NCBI GenBank assembly: GCA_008360955.1 | Contig: LUCM01000773.1 | Location: 295,526-359,525, forward strand | Origin: Fasciolopsis buskii | Taxonomy: Eukaryota; Platyhelminthes; Trematoda; Plagiorchiida; Fasciolidae | Direction: 5' to 3' | DNA length: 64,000 nt | In this document: piece by piece, positions 10,735-23,462 of the stretch | Layout: every line of letters starts with the position of its first letter | Numbering within the stretch: position 1 is the first letter of the stretch | Made by a program: the position numbers and the translations under genes | Notes under the pieces: model-generated | Databases searched by the model: none | The model's input: the letters and a program-made list of their open reading frames with translations, nothing else | Told to the model about the DNA's origin: nothing

Positions 10735-13536
10735 CTAATGAAGAAAAGTCGTGATTTTGTACGGGGCGCAAAATGGAAGAAATACACGAATACAGTGAGA
10801 TGAGTATTAAAAACAGTTGTGAATTCCATCCATTGATTACATGTACGTCGTCAACGCTGATAAATGAATCAGTGTGTCCGTGCGACGACCACTGTTTAAA
10901 GTATACAGGCGTAGCCTACGAGGGTTTTAACATCACTGAAGCTCCGCATGCTCACAACCAAGTGAAATTTTTCGTCAAGGAGAATGACGATGCTTTCGCT
11001 TCTTTGCAGCACAAATCAACAGCGTAGTCAGTCGGAGTTCTAAATAGTGGAAGAATTGGCCTGAATCTGGTCATATTGTTTGGAACAGACAGTGTACACT
11101 TTATCCGGGGCAGAAGAGGAAAATTCCTCGAGAAAAGAAACCCTGATGTCAAAATAAGGTCAGTGGGACATATGAAACCAAAAAATGGTCCAATAAAACA
11201 GATAAAAACTTTCATAAATGTGAGCTGTTTAAGATAGCAGAGTCCTTTGCCACTGGTGGCGAACAATTACCGGGGGAAAACGTTGATTTATTTCGTTTGT
11301 ACCTATCTCTCTCACTGTCGAGGAATGATGCTTACTGTTAGGATTTACGCGAGTAACGCTGTTGTTTGCAGACGAAGGCAATGACTTTTGAATAAGGTAG
11401 ACAAGAAACCGACAAACTGAATCATAGAGTGGACGAAAAACAATCCGTTAGCTATTTTGTATTCCCCTTTTTTGCTTTTTACACTTACGCTATGATAATG
11501 ACTCTATTTTTTAAGAGAAGAGCTGCAGGAAGATTGAAGGCTGATGATTGAGGAAGTTGACCTGCAGTAGAAAAGTTCGGATTCAGGAAATTGACATTGC
11601 AGACGCACGATAACGATCACGTGTCTACTTCCGGGCAACTGACTATCGGCATGAAAGGCCTGTTATTGCTTCAGTTGCACCATATTGATAATAAAAATCC
11701 CAGTTCGTAGAGCAGTCAATGAGTGGAGAATGGTAAGCTGGGAAACGAGAATATTTTGTTCCATTCCCTGAAGTATTTTCCATATAGTCATTCTATCTCG
11801 TCTCTCCATATTAATTTCAGAAGACCGTTGGAAAGCTGAACTGTCATCGCATTTTAGAGTAAGTTGCTTTGGTGGTCACCTTTGTCTTATCTGAGTTTGC
11901 ACCGTTTTTCCGGTTTTTCGGGAAATCAAGCACTTTCTGCTCAGACATGAATAGGGTTAACATAATGTTTTTTTTGTCTGGCATTCAGTTGCTCCTGGTC
12001 TTTATCTTCACTAGTGAAACTAAGAATCATGTGAGCCCTCAGGTCAGCAGCAACCCTAAGGTCATGGTACTGTCGATCGTTAGCTCCGCCGGAATTTGAC
12101 GTTTCTGTTCCAATATAACTACTTTACTCATCTCTCTAGCACGTTAAGAAACGAAGTAGTTGTGTTCCAAAGTTACTTACGGCCAGCAGGTGCGTTTGGT
12201 GTTACTGTGACTAAATGACTGCCTTCCGGAGCACGGCTTTCACGCAAAAATCTCAGGTCATCCGACCACCGTTACACGTGGAAGGCACCAGATTTTAGTT
12301 CGCTTACCCTAGAGTCCATCAGCGCTGCCTATCCCCACTCGCATCCAGGATTTCAACCAGGCCTTCCAAAATGGACGGAGTGTGTGGTGCCATTGCGTCC
12401 AGCTTAGTAGGTGTCAATGAGTTAAGTGCCTTAAGATGTCGTCCTTAGTAGTGGTCAGCAATATCGTTTCTCCCTTTGAATCTGTGGGGCACTGCTTGTT
12501 GTCAGTGGGGGTGAGATCTGCACAAGCTTTATCCGGTGACTCTAAATAGTCTGGATGGGCGCTGGTGCTAACACACGCGTCTTCCAGTTGGCAATCCAGG
12601 GCTGAAATGTTGGGTTCGATGGGAGGACATTTACTACTAACGGGGTCTGGTGAAAGCAGAACTCAAATCTGGCGCGTTTTTGTTATGCTGTGGACAGCCT
12701 AAAGTTAGTGGATTTCTAATTGTCCTGTCCACTGTCCAGATCAACGCTCGACACAACCCGGTTGATATCGCGGTGATTACGTCAGTAGATGGACCGAGTG
12801 ACAGTCGCACAAAAGGTCAGTGGTAAGCCAAATGATCAGCCGACTATTCGGGTCAAATGGTGTTGACCCGAGCTAGAATCGGACGATAGCGAACTGGAAA
12901 AGAACCGACTGACTGTTTACGAGACGCTATCACATCTGACGTCCTTTCACTTTTGTCGTGCTTTATTACAACAACATTCTGTGCCACTCTTATCCTAATG
13001 ACGAAATGTAACTTCAGTGCCTATGTTTGAGAAATCGGCAAAATGTGCACAACATGGAATCAGTTGTTATTGTGAAGACTAGAAGAACCTCGAAATCCGG
13101 ATATATAATTTGTATATGCTCGAACTAACAACGCAACATATCGCGAACTCATTCCTCACTATGAATGGTTTTAATGTTAAATGTTCGGTTCACGCAAAGT
13201 TACTGAGGAAAATCTCCAATACGGAAAAAATTACTCGAATAAAAGCAAGTGGTGGATTAAACCATTTTGAAACTACGCAGAAGTGATGGAAAGAGTGAGG
13301 TCCATGGTAAGTTTGTAAAACAGCATTTTCCACAACGAATTTCACAGATTTGCCTTCACAATTATTTTACCATTAATATAGAAGTTACTCAGTGTGTTTG
13401 CTGACCAGAGGGGCTCCATGTGCATTAAACTATACAATTTCTAATGTCTATTTCCATCCTTCGTAACATGTAATGAACCTCACATAAGAGGCCACCTTAA
13501 AGGTATAAAATCAAGCAAGCATCGTGAATTTATAAC

Positions 13537-13803
13537 ATGTCTGAAGTTTATCCATATTTGCAGTATGAACTGAATACGCGCTACTTAGAAAAGCTTTCAT
13601 TCATCCACGGGGTAATACAGTTTATACCCTTCGAAGCTCCAGATTACTATTCATTAGTCAACTATAATTTCATTTTGGACAGTTCGGACATTCAGTGCGT
13701 CAGTTCACCGGTCGCTGTTTCTTGGCGTAATACGCCAGTTACTGATCCGAACGACTATTCTACTGAGGAGACACCATGCAAATCAATGCATTGCCCATAT
13801 TAA
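13537..13803 (+). CDS. Hypothetical 88-codon ATG frame inside an intron, opposite strand
   Basis: A true ATG opens 88 codons ending in TAA. The peptide begins MSEVYPYLQYELNTRYLEKL and has a Tyr/Phe-rich middle and a Cys-containing end. Codon choice looks fairly balanced. An internal CATATTTGCAG followed by an open stretch could instead be an exon start. I recognise no domain, signal peptide or membrane segment. A chance frame cannot be excluded. Confidence 0.2.
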   Translation: MSEVYPYLQYELNTRYLEKLSFIHGVIQFIPFEAPDYYSLVNYNFILDSSDIQCVSSPVAVSWRNTPVTDPNDYSTEETPCKSMHCPY

Positions 13804-16800
13804 ATGACCTCCTTTGTGCTTTTTATTCTATTGTGATACTTTGACCCATGTGCGGGTAGCTAAACGTTTCTCATTCGCAATTTTCACCACAGAATTTCAG
13901 TGGTAACCCTTCACGCACTGTTGCCAATAAACAAGCGGCTATCTTGTAACTGCATACCCCAAGGTACTACACCCTGCTCCAAGGTAGGACTGAATTCAAC
14001 TATCTACCCTTCGCCATATTGTCACTGTTACTTTAAGATTAGTTTTTGAAGCTAATTCAATTAACTGGTAAGTGTTTCATGAAAGTTAACGCATTAAATC
14101 ACATCTTGTTAGGTTTTGGCCAAATTACAAGGAAATGGGAGCGTTGACCGGCCATAATGGAGGTCATCTAGTGGGTGATTTGTGCCACATGGGAGCTAAA
14201 TCAGTCGCAATGCCTAGTTATCAAATTTATGACCGCTCACATTCAAAGATTGGAATCTGAGACCAGGTGCTCAAATGGTAATATTTTCTCCAACTGTTGC
14301 ACATAAACCTCGGGGCAAGCCTCGAGGTGGTCGGCATTGCTAGTCCCCGGCCAAATCAGCCCAGCTTAAAGCTTGCAATTCAGATATTTGCGAAACAGTA
14401 AAATAACGGTGAAAATAATTTAAATCAAAGACACTGACTGGATCGGTTTATTGGTAACGACACAAGTGACACTAGGCTAGCTAGCCCCTAGATACAAAAC
14501 AAAGCCAATGATTTGCCTTTAGCCTAATGGAACAAAGATTAACGCACCTGGATGGCTCCCAAGCCTCCATGTTAGTAGCATTTTGGCGTTTCGACCACTC
14601 TATAATCTGGTTATTGCCGTCGCTAACTCTAGTCCCTTCACTCAGCCGTTTCGATTAGAGTTCTATCTCATCGCATCTAATCAAGCAAGAACAATCAATA
14701 AGATTGTGCTTTATCTGTTATAGTCAAACGACTTATATAAGCCGCTTCAGGTTAAAATTCCTTGGCCGATTGCAGCCGTCTGTCGGAGTCATTGTTTGTT
14801 CTTTGGCTTTTATTTCCAATGCCGCCCCCGTTAGCCTCTGAATGTGTGGCGAAAATCAGATCGCATTTTCTTTGACGGTTGACTTCCGCCTCCAGCTTTC
14901 TGGCTTGCAGACAGTCGGATTCTTGGTTTGTGTGATATTCAGCTGAATCCACGTTGGGTTGTCGGCCAGTCCTATATCCCATATGCAACTCACCCTCACT
15001 GTCACATGAGTCTTCTTACCGAAACAAAGTGGCCTTGTACTATGGCATCTCCTCGTTGGCTTACGGCGTGCGCGAAACTTCGGCCGGTAGCGGGGTGGCG
15101 TAGAGTTCCCTTGACTGTTTAAGCGCTGATATCTGCCTATTATTAGAAAATGAAATGAGCAGTGGTTGTTACACCCGGCTAATGGGAGCCTTAACGGTCA
15201 CTGAGTTCTATTTCCTAGTTAAATTGGCCACGTCGCACTTCTATTCGAACTGAACCTATGAAGTGAAATATCCCTGCGCGATACACATTTTTCGCATGAA
15301 CGCCTTGGATTCTGAGAAATGATTCACGATACCATTGTTTATAAATCTTTAGCTGAAGTTGCACGCTCGTTCTAGCGGACTCTTGGTGTTCCGCGCTAGG
15401 TGATCCCGGATTTCGACATCCCACCGTCGAAAGTGTGTTGCCTAAAATCAGCATAAATCATACAGGAACTTGTCCCATTAATCAAATGCACTTGGTCTAT
15501 CGCTATAACGAATTAGAAGAATGCGTTGTTTTCAAAAGTTTCTGTACTATCAGAGGTAAACCGCGGCCCTGGTAACGAGAATACAGAATAGCCGCACACC
15601 TAAGGTAGACAGATTCGATATGTGAGCCACACAAATACTGTCTGAACGAAAATAACCAAGTGGAATGTTCTAATTTTAGGTAACCGTATACCGTTAGCAA
15701 TAAACCTTGGTTCCCATTAGCGTCAGTACAGTCAGATCCGCATTTTCATTTTTGCCAATGAAAAAATACAAGGAGGCGTGAATTAGCCTGGTGAAGACAA
15801 CGTACTCTAAACCGGTGGCCTTTTCCAGTCGTAAATGGCGAAGTGCCGCAGAACAGGAAAATTCTGTGGTCCACTTACTAGTAACAAAAAACAACATATC
15901 AATGAATACTTAGCTAGGTATTTATGTTTTTAATTAGACTTATGCAACCGGAATCCAATTGGCTCTTCAGTCAAAACGGACTGCATGAAATACCCTGAGA
16001 GTTACAAGAGAGAATGTCCAGTAGAAAAGAAGGGAAAAATTTATATCGTCAATGAGGGAAGCACGTGGTGTTCCACCCATTCTGGTCCTGGTAGGCGCAC
16101 TGAAACGAAATCCGTATTGGGGTCAGGGTAAACGCTTATGCCTCAGATAATGTAGGCATTGGGATTAGTTGATCAATGTGATTGGGTGTTGTGCAGCTAA
16201 ATCTCGATATAACAGATGATTGGCGCCGGCAATAATACAATTTTCATATTTCTCACCGATCTGGAAGTCATAGCAGCATTGTACGTAAAGAGAGGAAAAA
16301 AACATTTCAACCTAGTTATTTTTATAGTAAAATGAGCAGGGGATTACAGTAAAGTTTGGTTGAATATTCCGACGCACAAAGAGGCATGACATCCTGCGAA
16401 GTTGAAGACCAAAACTAGTTTTTGGAATATGGGGCGGCGAAAAAGTTCGTTTTTGTTACTCCATGTGGGGCTACGTGCATTACAAATTCTAGGTGTTCGT
16501 TAGGATAATAGGTAAATGACAATAACACGAAAATTCGCCAATCGTTGTTTTACCTAGAAAAGATAAACCGCCTGGGGATTCCATCGATTATTGTGCGTCC
16601 CAGTTCACCTGCACCCATAACACAGATCACGCAGGCACGCAGAAACCTCAAAGCACAATGCCGTCTCATACAATTTCATTGAACAAAAGACCGATGGGAA
16701 ATAGATAATGCCGATCAGCATGCCTTCGACAGAATCGGAGCATTCAACCAGCGCAAATGTGGCTTATTGTTAGTTGTGTACTCTAAGAGGATGGCTAAAA

Positions 16801-19800
16801 GGGAGTGCCAAGTCTGGAACCCTGACTGCGGTCATACTTATCATAATTAGCTGAAAATTTTCCCATGAACGTCTCCAGACCTAACGCGCAGGATCTCTTT
16901 ATCTTCCCTAATCGTATGCAAAAATATTATCACGTGGGCGATGAGCCCGTGCAACGGAAAGGATAATCTACAAAACTGGTTATCTATCATGACAATGATT
17001 AAAGGTTGAAGATCTCAACTCTTTCACATCATTGCATCTTTATTATCCTTACTCCACTGTCCAAAGAAAGTGTTGTATTCAGACAATTCGGAAGTAACTA
17101 GAACAAGCTTCTTTGTTTCAACATTTTTTGTAAAGGTTACTCCAAACAAAGTTCAAACACTCAATCCTATTTCGAGTGTCAAACATTCCGCGGAAAAAAC
17201 TACAGGCTAATCAGTGTTTTGTGGTCTGTGGATGAATTGTCACGCGGTTTAAACAACTGTACATCCGCCAAGCTGAAGTGTGCACAAAATAAATCCTAAA
17301 CCCGGAAGACATTCATTGGTGGTTACCTTATCTTGATTGAAATGAATGCTTGACAGTTTCCTGACACGAAGCGATTTTTTACCTGTGCATACACCAGATG
17401 TTTACTGATTCACAGACTAGGGGAAGAAAATGACAAAGCCAAGTGATTACATTCATTCTGAACAGTTTAACCACGGATCATAAATAGTGACTTCTTACAT
17501 CAATATATAAACCAAATAGATTTCAGCTAGAAAAATGTGAGTGTCATCGGAATGAATTGTCATACAGCATGCACATCGAACACCCTAATGAGAAACGTTA
17601 ACACACTGCACAGGTGTTTCACAATTGCTAAGGCTCATCAGCAATGCACATACGTTACTGCAGAACGGGAAATCGAGCGCGGGACGAGTGACCTTGAACC
17701 CAAGATCACAACCTCTAAGTTCGACTTACTGGTTCTCAGCAGTTTGTTGAGGTCTAGTACCACATGATAAGGTTTCATTGTTCGTTATTTGATTTGGGGG
17801 ACCAAGTGCTTTAAGCCACCTGGTGATCGCCGACCAAGTCATGAATGGCTTTTTGGAAAATTTGGACCCATACTTGGAAGTCAATCGGGCTTGCGTAACG
17901 TGGTATCCCATCCGCAAACTGCTACGCCTCTCATGAGAGTTGACCAGTCCCTCCGAATCGTTTTGATACCGATTACGTCGGCCTAAAATATCCTACGGTT
18001 AACCGAGGTACTCGTCCCCAACCATTCCTGGTATTAAAGTGACTGCTATCGTTACTGGACAGTAGTACTAAGCTTGCCGGGTACAAGGATGCCACTGGTG
18101 TAGTTTGAGATTTGCTTTCATTCTTGATTTCATAGCTAGCAGGTTGATTGTTGTGGACAACGGGCAGTTTCACTGAGCTAGCTGCCGAATCGCTTCGATT
18201 GGTAAAACAACTGCAACCTGTTTTGTTTATTTCACATCCAATAGGTGGTATGTAGTAAGTGACAGTACGCCATGGACGGTTTCCACTTGCAACATAGGTT
18301 CAGAATATATCACAGTTGGTCATATTCTGCAAGCCTAAATTTCCCGTAGGTGGGTTTTAAAAAATTCCTAGTAAAGGACTTCGGAGTTCAAAAATAATTA
18401 AAAGCTTTTTCATTCCTAATTAGGGAAATCCGAGTCCTATAGTGATCAAGAGAGAAACAACATTACTCACAACCATCGACCAGCTGCGCTGTGGTTTGCT
18501 CGGTCTCTTTTCATTAGAAAATATTTTTTCCTTCTTCTGACAATGAATCTTATTTGCCAAATAGTATGACCATGATGGATGGTACCACGGAACCGGTAGA
18601 AGAATAACTACTCCGTACTAGTAAAAAAAACTTTTGTCGTCTGTTTTGATTGATATTGAATCCAAACTAAGAAAACGAGATACTGGAGAATGTGAGTTAT
18701 TTCCAAAAAAAATACGAAAGTAAAAGTTGAAAAAGATGATCACGCGGAAATACTTGATCTCCCCGCGAATATTTGACCTAATCCTCCTTTCCGAACTTTA
18801 AAATCGACAGTTGTCAAAGTTCATCTGAATTTGTACGGTTAAAAAGGCAACCAGTTAGCACCAAAGCAGCAAATCAAACAAACTCGCACGAACGAAAAAA
18901 AGCTATCAGGATGACAGATTAAAGCTTTGATTAACAACCTGGCCATTTGGCTCTTATCGCAAAAATTTACGTCAGTGTAGTGTGACACAGTAAAATTGTG
19001 GAATCACCAACTTAGTCAACTTAGTTCATAAAAAATTCCTTATCACGCAGCTACGTGCAGTGCAAGTACAACAAAAACTTAAAGACTGCCAAGACCCAAT
19101 TTGCCATTGATTCCACAACAAATCTTATTCTAAAATGCATAAATTTTAGCAAGAGATTGACCTCCGAAATTATAATTTCATTAACAGTGAGTTTGCAAAG
19201 TTAGAAGTAAAATCAATATATCGTAAAGATGGATCCAATATGGAATTGAAAGGTCAAACACCGTGACACCTGTTTAATGATCTTTCTTGCTTTAAGTCAA
19301 GAAAATTGATTAGGTCAATCAGTAGGACGAGTTTTCTTTGATATAATTTAAGCCGACCTAAAAACGTGTGTAATTTATTGAATCCTTGTCCTTTCTCGAT
19401 GATCTTATTTTAAAGCATACGATAGTAAGTATTACTTTAGGTAGAGGGCCGAGATTAGTTTTTCTTGTCAAACAGCAGATCAAAACGAGCATTTGTATTT
19501 CACTAGAACATGATCGCCCTATAATGACAAATGTCATGATTCTGTATGGCCTGAATCACTGAGAGGTGGCATATACTGCATCGTGTCAGCAATCGTTAAG
19601 ACCTTCGCAACAGTGATTTACGATTATTTCGTTCAGTGTCTGCAACATTTCGAATATGGTCATCCAAATCCACTGGTCAAAGTTCCCTAGATGGCGCCTG
19701 TCGTACGATTTACGGAACACATGGAGTCATCGAATCCTGTGGGCCTAAAACTATTTGCGCGTGACAAGATGCAAAATACGAAACGCGGTTGTTTGAATTC

Positions 19801-20167
19801 CTACGATCAGCGGTAAATGGGTCGGTCCAACCGAGGAGACCACAGATGTATTGGCAAACCTTTGCTGTTTAAGTGGTTTCCTGGGGAAAGTGTGTGCTAA
19901 GAAATGTCAACATACCCAAGCGAGACATACAGCAATCAGGTCGGCATGTGCTTCCCATGTTCAGAAAGCGATGAAGAGGGGGTATGAAAACGGTCCTCTG
20001 AGTTTCGGTTTTTTTCATCAGTCGATTAGTTTTAATTCGACTCAAAGAGAGATGAACATTTGTGGTAGCAGTTGACGGAAATGACGACAGCACACAAAAC
20101 TAAATAGTTTTGTGTATTATAAAGGAGAGTGTGGAACGGGGATTGACTGGGCGGTATAATTACTTAC

Positions 20168-20416
20168 ATCTTTGCATTTATTCACATGAAGACCAATAGC
20201 GGAACTACTGGTTTCCTGGAAGTGGAACAAAATGAGTGAGCTCTTGTTCAGTCTCGCCCTAAATGCCAACATAAATGCTTGCCGTTCTATCGATTCGTAT
20301 ACGAATATATGAATGTCGGTAATCGCCATACGACACATCAAAACCTTAACCAGACGCAAACTGTGCCTCGGATGACGATTTGCTTCAAAGTCCAAGTTCT
20401 TTGGACTACCATCGGT
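20168..20416 (-). CDS. Exon-like block of 83 codons, unknown product
   Basis: It is bounded by AATCAG (acceptor, exon starts 20416) and a strong GTAAGT donor after 20168. The block is 249 nt, phase 0 at both ends, and fully open. The peptide includes LDFEANRHPRHSLRLVKVLM and later HFQETSSSAIGLHVNKCKD. It lies inside the intron between two GLT1D1-like exons that already join seamlessly, so it is not needed by that protein. Being phase 0 to 0 it could be an alternative cassette, part of a nested gene, or chance. No family is recognised. Confidence 0.25.
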
Positions 20417-22437
20417 CTGATTGTTTTCGTTTGTGGGAAGTAATTGCGTGAGAGACAGTTGCTTAATAATCAAAGCGATGGGCGATTTGACAGCAATCGC
20501 GGGTCTTGTCCAGGTATTGAAGAAGGAGACATTCCCTTAACGAAATGTACCACTTTCTATCGTAATTAGAGGTGTTTTACCGAATTTCGATTCACTGAGG
20601 AAACTGTCAGGTTAAGCCAAAATGCTTATGGATAGAAATGGTATCCCCTAAATACTTTAAACGCAACAGTATAATTCAAATAGTTCCCGACTACTTAAAG
20701 GCCATATCCTGGAGTTTATACGACTTTACTAAATTTGATTTTCGCTTGTCGGTTAGTCTGTCCGTCTAAAAAATCTATGAATTGGGTTTGAAATTATTTT
20801 AAGAAACTCTCTAACTTGTGCTAATCATACCCTTGTGGTTGAAAACATGGAGTTGGCATTAAAGTCACATCAAAGAGAGCATCTATCAGGTTAAAAATCG
20901 CATATTTCACTGGATGGGATTCACTGAATGGGACTTCCTTCGGTCGTTTACTTCTCCGAAAGACATCGGCCTCCGAGAAAATTTTCCGAATATTATTCGG
21001 AAAACAACATATGATGCAGATTCATATACGTGGTGACTTTGCACGCAAGTCACTTGATCAAATCGGGTGCAACTTCGGGCTAGCCTGTGTGAACAACCAC
21101 ACAATGACAACTGTAGCGACAGACGATCGTGAAGCTCAAATATGACTCAAATGCCATTGGGTCGAATGCATTCCAGCAATCACGAGTCGTTGTATCTTGC
21201 CTAAAATCACACGACTTGTAAATAAAATACAAACGCGTTTCCCAGCTGGTGTGAGCTTTTCATTGACTTTAGTTGCATAGCTAGGGTCGTAATCAATCCA
21301 GCGTGGATTGGTAATCCGTATTCCAGCGTTACTGCTAATGACTGAATTCCGTATTAGGGGATGTTACAAGCGAAAAATAACAAACGAATGCACAAGTCGT
21401 TGAATCTTCGAAGGTCTATATCTGGACGACATAATGTTTACACGCGAATGAATTAGCTTCCAGTTATCATTAATATAAATAACGGATTCAAAACAGACTT
21501 GAAAACTCTTTAACCGCAATATATGTTATCGTTCTATAAGTCAACGAACCAATGAACGGATAGTTATAAACGTGTGATGCACAGTTTGCGTAACAAGTCC
21601 TCGAAATTTTACCGATAAACTGGTAATTTATTCAACTTCAGATATTCAGATTATTTTTGATGCACCATGAGATTTTAATGATTATTCCATCATGCAAAAT
21701 ACCTTAAATTATTATTACTATTGCTATTTTTATTATGGCCGCCTAACTAGTTATTTGTATCATTTGATACTGTCAGGTCATTCGGGTCCAAAGACTACCC
21801 ATGCCCCTAACGTGAAACTATAGCTCCAAAACTAAAAATTCCTTATATTTTCGATGTTACATGGTCCACTATTTTGGGGTTCAAAGTAGAACCAGAGTTA
21901 GCTGAATTTTGCTGCCTAACCAAATACAGATTTCAAGCTCTAGCGATGAAAAAATAAGAAAAGAATGGTGTCACGTGAACTTCAGAAAGACAGCAGATAA
22001 AAACGGCAACCGTGGTCACGGAATCCGGGCTCACATTCAACCTAGGGTTTCGCTGATGAGAAAACTTCGAATGCATGATGCTAACCACAATAGTTATCGC
22101 ATCATCACTGTTTGCTGAAATTGATGATTAGGCATGCTATCTTAATTGTGGAAGGTGTTTTTATCCGTCATCATTTTTTATGGCCTACCCGAAGCATGAG
22201 TGTAGTGGAAGGCACAGATCTCATAGCCACTAGGGTTCACTACACGAGTTTGAGGGGTGGGGACCGGCAACCTTGACCCTGAAACTTCGATTGGCTCGAA
22301 ACCGCATGAGGTCACACCAAGTCAGGTATGATAACGAGCCCAGCGAGAGCGAGTTGCCTTTGTAACCGGACCCACAGAGAACTGAATGAAAAAATATTTG
22401 CATGTGCACTGGGATTGATCAGAATAAAACGACTTAC

Positions 22438-22484
22438 TCGTTTAGAGACGATAAAAACTGTCGTATTGACGGCGCATCTTCTTC
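22438..22484 (-). CDS. GLT1D1: GLT1D1-like exon, 47 nt
   Basis: This very short exon has the acceptor CATAACAG before 22484 and the donor GTAAGT after 22438. It encodes EEDAPSIRQFLSSLN plus two bases. The human segment at this point is EVDPVFTREVKAKVKR, with the same acidic start, a Phe in the middle and a helical end. It begins in phase 0, as left by exon 26589-26689, and ends with two bases that make Asp with the first base of exon 10617-10734. The similarity alone would be too weak; the double phase match, splice sites and position between two good exons make it convincing. Confidence 0.62.
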
Positions 22485-23356
22485 CTGTTATGTCGTGAGT
22501 AAGACAAATAGAATCTCTTGTTAACAGCTGAAAAACGATCGAACAATTACAGTTTACAATGGCTTCAATCAGCCATCTGTAAATTCACACGTCATTTCTG
22601 CATCCAAAACATCCCAGGTTGTCTTACGCTAAAACATGTACACAATAGTCCATATCGTTCGTGTCATCTCAACAACAATCCTTCTTTACTGGGCTTCTAT
22701 GTTAACGCACTCGTAAATTTTCGAACATCACGGAAACGAATTTGAGGAAATGAGTTCCCGGTCGGCATTTGGCAGAATCGCTTCTCGGTTTGACCCATGT
22801 GCGACTAAATCAAATAGTTCACAATGCAAGCAATTGTACTATGTTTGCATGTGTACTAACAAGGTGTACTTAAATAAAATCTGGTAAGTGGTTGCTAGAT
22901 GAGTCCTTCTCGCGTGGTTGATTCGGGCACTCTAATGTCTAAAGTTAAGGTGTCACTCGCAGCGTTTTCACGCAATTTGTGTACCATGTAATTATTTATT
23001 CAAATCATGATTGCAAAAAGTGCTAACTGTTACCTTGCTTTTGTTATAAAGAAACGCAAGTCCATATTCGTGATGCTTTCCGCCAAGTCAGGGAGTAGCC
23101 GAGTACCACAGTAAGGAGCTCAGTCAATAAACTTATTAACAGGATTCGATGACATCCTTGAGGATTATTGTTGACTGTCATCGCAGCTCCGAAGTAGTCT
23201 TGCGGATTGTGCCTTCCACGACTCCTAATAAGAGACAAGCTGAATGTAGGTAGAGCTTTGTTGTTTAATGCCTGCGAATTGCGTACTGACGTAGTCCATT
23301 ATTCTCGTATCTTCTACCGACTTTACTAATTGAATAACAGAGTATATGATGTTGAT

Positions 23357-23462
23357 GAAGGGGGCTGCCAAATGGAGAAGTTGGTCGGGTGTTGGAGGAT
23401 TCGAAGCCACGACCTTCCCGTCCAAACGCAACGACCTGATCCACTTGACCACTACTGGCTGC
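23357..23462 (-). repeat. tRNA-derived SINE, family B
   Basis: On the minus strand this reads AGTGGTCAAGTGGATCAGG (A-box-like) and, about 35 bases on, GTGGCTTCGAATCC (B-box-like), then a short unique tail. The same layout recurs at 25505-25580, 61853-62000 and 62301-62430, so it is a dispersed family with a tRNA-like RNA polymerase III promoter. Copies are too diverged for the exact ends to be set by eye. Confidence 0.6.

Larger units (their letters stand above)
10735..22437 (-). other. Long intron of the GLT1D1-like gene (about 11.7 kb)
   Basis: This lies between two phase-compatible exons. It contains a plus-strand ATG frame at 13537-13803 and a same-strand exon-like block at 20168-20416, both listed separately, plus a plus-strand ATG frame 10773-11027 without a known domain. 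A short hairpin GGGTCAA...TTGACCC sits near 12848-12870. Scattered tRNA-like B-box sequences (for example near 12615 and 17690) may be old SINE scraps. No other RNA gene or intact element is visible. Confidence 0.55.

Noticed and set aside
10773..11027. Plus-strand ATG frame of 84 codons beside the EX7E exon
   Set aside because: It has no domain, no splice or poly(A) support, and its length is expected by chance.
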